From the NCBI GenBank assembly GCA_900642245.1, contig CAAAJI010000060.1, forward strand, positions 24,670 through 88,669: a DNA stretch of 64,000 bases. The letters are read 5' to 3'. This DNA comes from Fragilaria radians (lineage: Eukaryota; Bacillariophyta; Fragilariophyceae; Fragilariales; Fragilariaceae). The notes beneath the pieces are model-generated. The model was not told where the DNA came from and searched no databases. It saw only the letters and a list, made by a program, of their open reading frames with translations. Within the stretch, counting starts at the first letter, position 1. Each line of letters starts with the position of its first letter. This document shows, one piece after another, positions 57,536-64,000 of the stretch. Position numbers and translations under genes: made by a program.

Positions 57536-60500
57536 TCACAAGAGCTGTTCGTACTGTGCAGTAGCAAATAGCGCGAATGCAACTTGACTTCCAAATCCAG
57601 CAGCAAATCGAAGTGCGTAACGACAAGCGTAAGGACCTCCCTTTGACAAATTCAAATCACCAAGATAAGGATCTTTCACTTTATAGTTTGATATCGGGGG
57701 GACACGCTGTTTCAAAAGAACTTCTACAGCCGTTACATCTTCAAAGGACACACCCATAGGATGGCCGGTGAAACCTTTCGTATTGACAATCAACATCTTG
57801 GACAATAGATCGTCTCCGAAAGCGAAGCGGAGCGCTGCAATTTCATTCCCGGCACAACTGGAGGCATCGGTAGCATGGGTTGATGTTTCATGGGAAAAAT
57901 AAACACCATGATTGGCTATTTCGGCCTTATTTATTCCATGAATAAGCTCAACATCAGTAAGAAAACGATTGAGTTCTTTCCCGATATGTTTCCGATCTAG
58001 TGCTGCTCCATGGAATGCTGAATTAGAGTATTGCGTCGCTAGAAGTCGAGCCTTAATTTCAACCTTGTTTTCTAGCTGTCTTTCCGTGACACTTGACTCT
58101 GTCTCCAGAACTAGTCCAATGGCACCCGCTCCTAAAAGCATCCCAGATCGACGCTTATCGAAGGGACACGCAGCGTCGTCAACATTTTCAGCCGTACTTG
58201 CCGCCCCCAAGGCACGGAAACCAGATCCAAGCCAAGGCAAAAGTGTTTCGCCTGATGCATTGTCTCCTGCAACCACTACAACACGCTCTGCTCTTCCTGA
58301 AACTAGCATATCTTGGGCCATACCGATGGCCTGAGTTGTACCGGCACAAGCCGCGTTTGTCTGAGTGTTAGGTCCACGGCAGCCAGCTAGCTGAGCCAGC
58401 TGGGCATTTCCTAAGACAAGGACACGGAATAGGAATTTTCGATCAAAGATATATTCGTTGACTATGGGATCATATGAAGCATCCATCTGAACATACTCCA
58501 AAAGACGGCTAAAAGCGATTTCATCTTCTTCAGAAAGTGTTTTTGAATCTGATCTTTCAAGCATACGAGAACGTAAAGCTGAAATAAAGCTCGTGATATC
58601 TGAAGATGATATGGTCTTGCTTTGGAGATATCGCATGACTTCTCCGACAGCTGCATCCATGGCAGGGAAACTTGAGGCGTATACAACACCAGTAGAGTCT
58701 CGATATTTTTCTGGCAACTTCCATTCTGTGGGATCGTTACTGTTACCAGCGACTAGTCCAGCTGATTTTAATGCTTCCATTCCAGCTGCCACAGCCACTT
58801 GAGCGGCAATATCCATTGTTTCAGCCAATCCTTTGGGAACTCCATACGAAGATGTAAGATCAATACTTCCGAGTTGAGCAGCAAGCTTTATGGATTCCGC
58901 ACGTGTGCTGACTCTATGAATTTCTATCGTTCCATCTGATTTTTTTCTGCTCTGTACGACATTCTTTTCAACCAAGGCTCCGCATAGCGTGTCACTAATC
59001 GGGGTTATACATTGCTTCCCTAAGATCAGCTTTTCAAGGTTGTCTTTCTCAAATACTTGTTGACCCCCAGGCAGACCAGCCGCTGTACCAGTGATTACAC
59101 AAGCAATGCGACGTGCAGTTGTTCCAGAGTCCTCGGAAGGCTGAAACATTGATAGTTTCCCTTTGACGGGTATAGAAACAGTATCGCGCGCTGCATATCG
59201 AAGGACAATCGGCGGTGCAAGCAGCGAACCGTGGGGTACCATGGTTGCGCTCAACGGAATTCGCGAATATGATCGGGTCCATTTAGAATCAATTCCATTT
59301 AGGTAATATGTTCCTGGGAACATGCGACCTTGAGTTGGGTAGACTGGAGAATAGGGAGCCCCAGCCCGATGCATACGCGCTCTTGTTTCCAAAGCATAGT
59401 CGAGTTCACAAGGACTTACTTCCTCTCTTGATGCTATACGCTCTGATAGTTTCATTGCAGTAACCATTTTTGCGATAGAGAAACTTGAATTCGTGGGTTC
59501 ACGACTAATTTAGGCAAGAAGGGCAATATTAGTGATGACAGCGACATGAAATACCAAGCATTTTCGCAATAGTTCTTACACATGAAGTCTATACATAGAT
59601 GCAAGTGCTCCAGACCCGTAAGAGAATAGAACGATTGTTTTCCCTGGAGTTAAGTCACCTCGAGCTCCTACTCTATCGACTAACGAACTCAATCCCAAGA
59701 AGACACTAGCGGTGTAGGTATTTCCTACTTCTCGACTGGCTGCATTGGCATCGACAAGGCGATTTTTAAATGATTGTGCTGATAATGTCTTAAGAGCTCC
59801 TTCCAAGTTTCGATCAGAATACGTGTCTTCGATGGGTTTTGTGAGCCATTCAGACAATGGGTGATTACTTAGCTGTTCCTCATTCAAGTCTTGTCGACGG
59901 GCATCCATCAGAAAGAGCCGTGCATATGATTTTTGAACCAGCTTGTTATAGGGAGCATGGAAAACCCAATAATCTGGAGTTTCCGCATGGAATGGAGTTC
60001 CATCAATAGATTCAATTTTCTTCCTAAACCTTGTGTAGACATCTTCAAGCGCTTGATAGTAGCAAGTTTGAGAAAGTGCTCCATCCACTGTCGGATATTC
60101 CACTGTATGGTCGGGTTTGAAGAAATCCCAGACGTTTGCAGCGTGCGTGGCTCGTTCGTCGGGACGAATTAATGCCAAAGGAGCATCGCGCCCTACCAAA
60201 ATAGCCACGGCCCCAACACCACAAGTCGGACGCGCAGGTCCTCGAGCGTAAGCTGCAATGTCAGCAGCAACAACAATGGCATAACGACCGTCCCATCCAT
60301 CGGATTCAACCCATAAAAAGGCGTTCAATAACGCAGCTGTTCCACCATAACACGCGTTGATGATTGTGGCGCCTTCTATGTCACTATTGTTGGGAAACAG
60401 ATCCATCAAGACTGTCTTCGTGGATTTCGATTTATCGACCAGAGTCTCAGTTCCAACCTCTAGACGTCCTACTTGATTTGGATCGATGTCGTATTTTTCC

Positions 60501-60706
60501 AATAGAGAGTGGACGACGGTGAGACAAAGAGAATTTATATCTTCAGCATCTCCCGTTACAGCTAAACCAATTTGTCCCAGACCGATCGTGAAACGACCTT
60601 GAGATACTCCAGAAAACTCCTCAAGTTTTGCTTGTGAGACATATGTTGATGGTGTGTATACTTCGAGTGCAAGGATTCCAACATTTTTGGATGGCATTGC
60701 TGACAT
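57536..60706 (-). CDS. HMG-CoA synthase fused to a beta-ketoacyl synthase (two exons)
   Basis: Exon 1 is 59580-60706, exon 2 57536-59504, intron 59505-59579 (75 nt, GTAAGA donor, CTAAT branch-like site, TTAG acceptor). Splicing removes the TAA at 59576-59578 and keeps the frame, giving 1031 residues. HMG-CoA synthase covers 1-458 and makes HMG-CoA from acetyl-CoA and acetoacetyl-CoA in the mevalonate pathway. Catalytic residues: E87 (VGTETLVDKSKS), C119 (NACYGG), H250 (FHAPYNKLVQKS). Its C-terminal segment (LSERIASREEVSP, then FPGTYYLNGID) is encoded only by exon 2, which proves the join. The ketoacyl synthase covers about 506-1027, with C762 (NAACAGTTQ), H914 (SHETST), K952 and H957 (NTKGFTGHPMG), a complete Cys-His-His set. 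No targeting peptide is seen. Alternative: two genes, which would leave the first truncated. Confidence 0.9.
59505..59579 (-). other. intron joining the HMG-CoA synthase and ketoacyl synthase frames
   Basis: Donor GTAAGAAC immediately after CATGT, TCACTAATATT as possible branch site, pyrimidine-rich CCCTTCTTGCC before the TTAG acceptor. Splicing makes a Val codon (GT+T) and continues REPTNSSFSIAK into MVTAMKLSERIAS. Length is within the range of the other introns in this window. Confidence 0.88.
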
Positions 60707-61708
60707 TTTTCGATGGATCCAAAAAATGACAGGAATTGTGTGTGAGCACTTGTACTGTCGTCCTTCAGCAATGCTGGGGTGATTTACTGTTGCTACTTAC
60801 TCAGTACCTCAGTGCTTATTAGTAACGATAACATTTTTCGACGGTATAACCCAAGAAATGTCAGTTGTCACGCTGGAAGCATGTGCATTTATTGCCATTT
60901 CAAATCATTTCATGTAACACAAACACAGAATTGAATTCTGTGTTGAGAAATCTGTAGCAAATGTGGAAGTCTTGTTTGTACCGTTTGAGGAATAAGGAAT
61001 GAAACACTGATTAGGATGAGTTACCATTCCTTTTATCAATCAATATTTCTAGCTGACATACGCGTGCGCATTTATCAAGTTCCAGCCAATGATTTCAATA
61101 TACTTGAAAAAATTGATCTGCTAACTAACGTGCTCTAGGAATTCATGACATCATGAGATGCGCTTTTCACTGATCAAATTGCTGGGATTAGTAATATCAT
61201 ACGCTCAAATTCATGCTAACTTGGATTGATCATTCCTCAAAAATTGATTGAATAAAGTATTATTATGTAGCATATAAGTACAATCGATATTTCTTAGATT
61301 GTAATATTCTTCTCAACTGCAATGGGAAATTTTGTGTTTCTTTATTTCTATGCACAAATAACATTTTTCCTGAAATCACTCTCAAAATTATCAAACGATG
61401 GGCTCTCGCAGCAACTAAATATGCATCCAATCCTATTTTCTCCTTAAAAGCTTGTTAATAACTGTAGAGTGGAAGGGGATATATCAAAAAAAGATATTTC
61501 ATTTTGATGTCTAAATCTTGGAAAAACTAGGGAAAACTGGTATTTCCATTATGGAAATAAGAAACACTTTTCCACTATAAAAATCGTACGCAATTATCGA
61601 AAGGGCAAGTAAGACTATAAGATTCTATTAAAAGTGCATGCTTCCCTTAACAGACAATTCCAGTATTATCAGATGAAACTACTACCATTCGGAGTAAAGT
61701 AGTGAAGA
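60707..61708. other. intergenic, promoter of the fusion gene
   Basis: One kilobase between two minus-strand genes. An inverted pair, ACAGAATTGAATTCTGT, lies near 60926-60942. No gene seen. Confidence 0.45.
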
Positions 61709-63571
61709 TCAAGCACCGACTGAGGGACAGAAATTTCGGCAATAGGTTGGCAGTTGCCTTTCCAACTCATCTCTTTCATAATTTTGCGATATTTCAACCG
61801 GGACACTGGTCCCATCTGGGCAATTAAGATCCAAATGTGGGCTTGGCTGAATTATGATGTCAGCAGTGATGAGACCACAATCATCACAGTACCACCATCG
61901 ATGATTGTAGTCATTCCAGGGTGGAAAAGAAACACAAGATAGCCAAGTACACTGAGGACATGGAGTTGACTTGCCATCTCCATGCAATAAAATAATCACA
62001 GATACAATAATACCGATGACGCTGATAATAACTCCAAAGAATCGAATAAAAATCTGTTTTGTTTTTGAACAACATGTTTTTTCTATTCCAAAAAAGTCAC
62101 TGGATAAACGTTCCATGGTAGACATACCCGAAAGAAAGCCAATCATCATGCCTCCTAAATCTTTAAAGAAATGTCGACGGTGAGATAAATTCACACCTCA
62201 GGCCATTATTTAGAAACTTACGGGTGAAGTTATCCACGTATGGAGTGAGTCCAATAATACAATTAAGCAATATGTCTAAGACAAGCGCAATTATAACCAT
62301 AGCATGTTTATGCTTTGTATTCTTTTCATTAACGAAATCACTGAAGAGAAGTTTCCAATTCATAGCAATATCAGATAGACACGCCCCAATTAACCCGAAG
62401 ATACCACCGCTTGCACCTACGGTTATATATCGTGGAAGGAATATCGCACTCAGAATGGTGCCACCAACAGCCGGAAACACAAAAAGAATCGCTGCAGAGC
62501 GAAATCCATGTGTGCGTTCGATGGCCGCTCCTACAAACCATAAGGCTAACATATTTATGACGTAATGTACAAAGCCTGCATGAAGAAAAATGGAAGAGAA
62601 CAAGCGCCATATTTCATTTTTATTCACAATCATGTCTGAGTTTTTGGCTCCCATTTGAATGAGTGTGTCTGCAGACGGCCCGAGCATGGGATTAACTTCC
62701 AATTTCTCGATTTTCCAGCCGTTAACTGCAATTGAAGCGACAAGCAATATGGTACAGATAAATAAGAATGAGTAAGTGACAAAAGGCCGATGAAACCCTT
62801 TTTTACTGTTGGCGTCAAAGTCGTTCCAGCTCATGTAAGGTTCACCGTTGGCTCGGCGACAAGCAGCATCTTCTGCCCATGCAACATCTACTCGAATGGC
62901 AGCTAAATGATCATATAGCCCCAATATGCCCCATGGTCTTTCCTCCCCATACTTTCGTCGACGTTTTTCCTGAGCAAAGCTGAAATCTCGAATGCGCCTG
63001 GCAAGTGCTGGCGCCATGACATCGTGGCTTCGCCAATCCGCAGAAAGATGACCTGCGAGTAATCGAAGTTGTGCAATGTCATCCTCGCGATCAGAGGGAA
63101 CTAAAAATGTCGCGTTTGACGGGAGGATGGCATCTCCCATATCATCTACATTGTTGTGGTCCTCTGGAATAACATGTCTGGGGCTCAAATGCACTCGACC
63201 TGGACAAGTCACACCATCTTGAGCAATTCGAGTCGAATAAACTTCGGGGGGGTTGCTATGGGATTACATCAATTGGATCAGTAATATATATGAGATCTTC
63301 CTTTCTCTAAAAGCCAACAGAAACATAAGAAAACTTACCTGTACTCCTGATTTTCTTGTCGCAATGGAAATTCATACGGATCAATAGGACCAATGACAAC
63401 TGGTTTTAAATGTAGCTGATTTGAACGAACTGGTTTATCAGATATCGGATACTTCCTACCTGAAACTTCCAAATCATCGTCAGGACAATCATAAGGTCTC
63501 AATTCCATGTTTTCTCCATTACTAAATTGTGAGCTTTGATGTGATTTGCGAAAGATAGAATTTCGGCTCAT
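61709..63571 (-). CDS. rhomboid intramembrane serine protease, three exons
   Basis: Exons 63339-63571, 62222-63255 and 61709-62160 give 572 residues; donors are GTAAGT and the introns are 83 and 61 nt. The second join rebuilds VDNFTHLGGMMIGFLSG, the rhomboid motif with the catalytic His (H423). The catalytic Ser is S360 in GASGGIFG. The oxyanion-side HAGFVHYVINMLALWF (about 303-318) is typical too. So both members of the Ser-His dyad are present and it should be active. A soluble N-terminal region of ~230 residues precedes the first helix (about 236-256). After the last helix (about 461-482) comes a cysteine tail: C490, C493, C498, C514 and C517 (CPQC, YCDDC), like a zinc ribbon. Substrate unknown. 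Confidence 0.92.
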
Positions 63572-64000
63572 CGTTGACGCTCTATATTTCGTGAAGGGAT
63601 TTTTACTAAAGAATGTTTTGAGTTGTTCAAAGAAAAAAACGCTTTGGCTATTAACGACTTTGGTTCAAATAGTGGAGGAAAAGTATAACGACTGGAAACA
63701 AGTTTAATTCAAAAGAATCAAGAATCTAGTAGTAAAAGTTCAATTCATAATTGGTATTCGGAGTATCGAATTCCGACGTTACAAAATCATGTGTCGTAGA
63801 ATTTTACGATTTCTTTATAGACTTAGACTAACCACCATTCTATTCCGTGATCAGCTTAGCTTGAAAAAGTCCCAATCCAATATAGGTCCTGAACTATTGT
63901 ACATACAGACCTAGCCAGACACACAAATGTTTTTGCTTGCAACAACTCCATTTTGTTGCATTATATTGATTCCTCTCGCACTTTCCCCTTTCAGATATCT
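63572..64000. other. right edge, upstream of the rhomboid gene
   Basis: Promoter side of the rhomboid gene. No further gene is visible before the window ends. Confidence 0.45.

Noticed and set aside
57536..59467. Stand-alone ketoacyl synthase gene starting at 59467
   Set aside because: Its first ~70 residues are HMG-CoA synthase C-terminus and the intron 59505-59579 joins it in frame to the upstream exon.

Overview
The window is nuclear DNA of a photosynthetic stramenopile, most likely a diatom. The genes are eukaryotic, with short GT-AG introns (61-152 nt) and wide AT-rich spacers. One gene encodes a thylakoid-lumen protein with the layered targeting of a secondary red plastid: an ER signal with a SAF-type cleavage motif, a transit segment, then a twin-arginine lumen signal. 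A helicase-associated (HA) repeat protein and Copia and Gypsy remnants also fit a diatom. A run of 70 N (29282-29351) marks an assembly gap. I saw no bacterial operon, rRNA, tRNA or CRISPR array.

Layout. 1-4.2 kb: 3' end of an unknown gene, then a weak candidate multi-exon membrane-protein gene on the minus strand. 4.3-6.0 kb: a three-exon protein kinase. 8.9-10.4 kb: an mTERF-like plus ankyrin protein. 11.2-11.9 kb: a small HA-domain protein. 13.2-14.3 kb: PP6-type phosphatase. 15.1-16.3 kb: GYF-domain LIN1/CD2BP2 splicing factor. 16.7-20.4 kb: decayed Ty3/Gypsy element. 21.6-23.2 kb: secretory coiled-coil protein. 23.8-24.9 kb: METTL21-like methyltransferase. 25.7-26.9 kb: a second kinase related to the first. 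27-30.6 kb: gene-free, with the gap. 30.6-34.5 kb: 1273-residue BSD-like protein. 35-38 kb: decayed Copia element. 38.5-41.2 kb: divergent GNAT acetyltransferase and APP1-like phosphatase, both with N-terminal signals. 41.5-43.1 kb: VPS4. 44.8-46.2 kb: pyrimidine-nucleoside phosphorylase. 46.6-47.9 kb: UPF0489 protein. 49.0-50.3 kb: eIF2B beta. 52.75-56.45 kb: Copia element with both LTRs. 56.6-57.4 kb: lumen protein. 57.5-60.7 kb: HMG-CoA synthase fused to a ketoacyl synthase. 61.7-63.6 kb: rhomboid protease.

The most striking find is at 57.5-60.7 kb. Two minus-strand open frames that look like neighbouring genes (HMG-CoA synthase, ketoacyl synthase) are better read as one two-exon gene. A consensus 75-nt intron joins them in frame, and the first ~70 residues of the second frame are the missing C-terminus of HMG-CoA synthase. 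The product would be a ~1031-residue protein in which the committed step of the mevalonate pathway is joined to an intact Cys-His-His ketoacyl synthase. A possible role, by inference, is to make acetoacetyl-CoA in place. Other unusual architectures are mTERF plus ankyrin, a VPS4 with a cysteine cluster in its C-terminal region, and a rhomboid with a C-terminal zinc-ribbon-like tail.

Most other genes are single-copy housekeeping functions (translation initiation, splicing, phosphatase signalling, ESCRT, nucleoside salvage) with no sign of functional clustering. All protein identities come from motif recognition by eye; no database search was possible.
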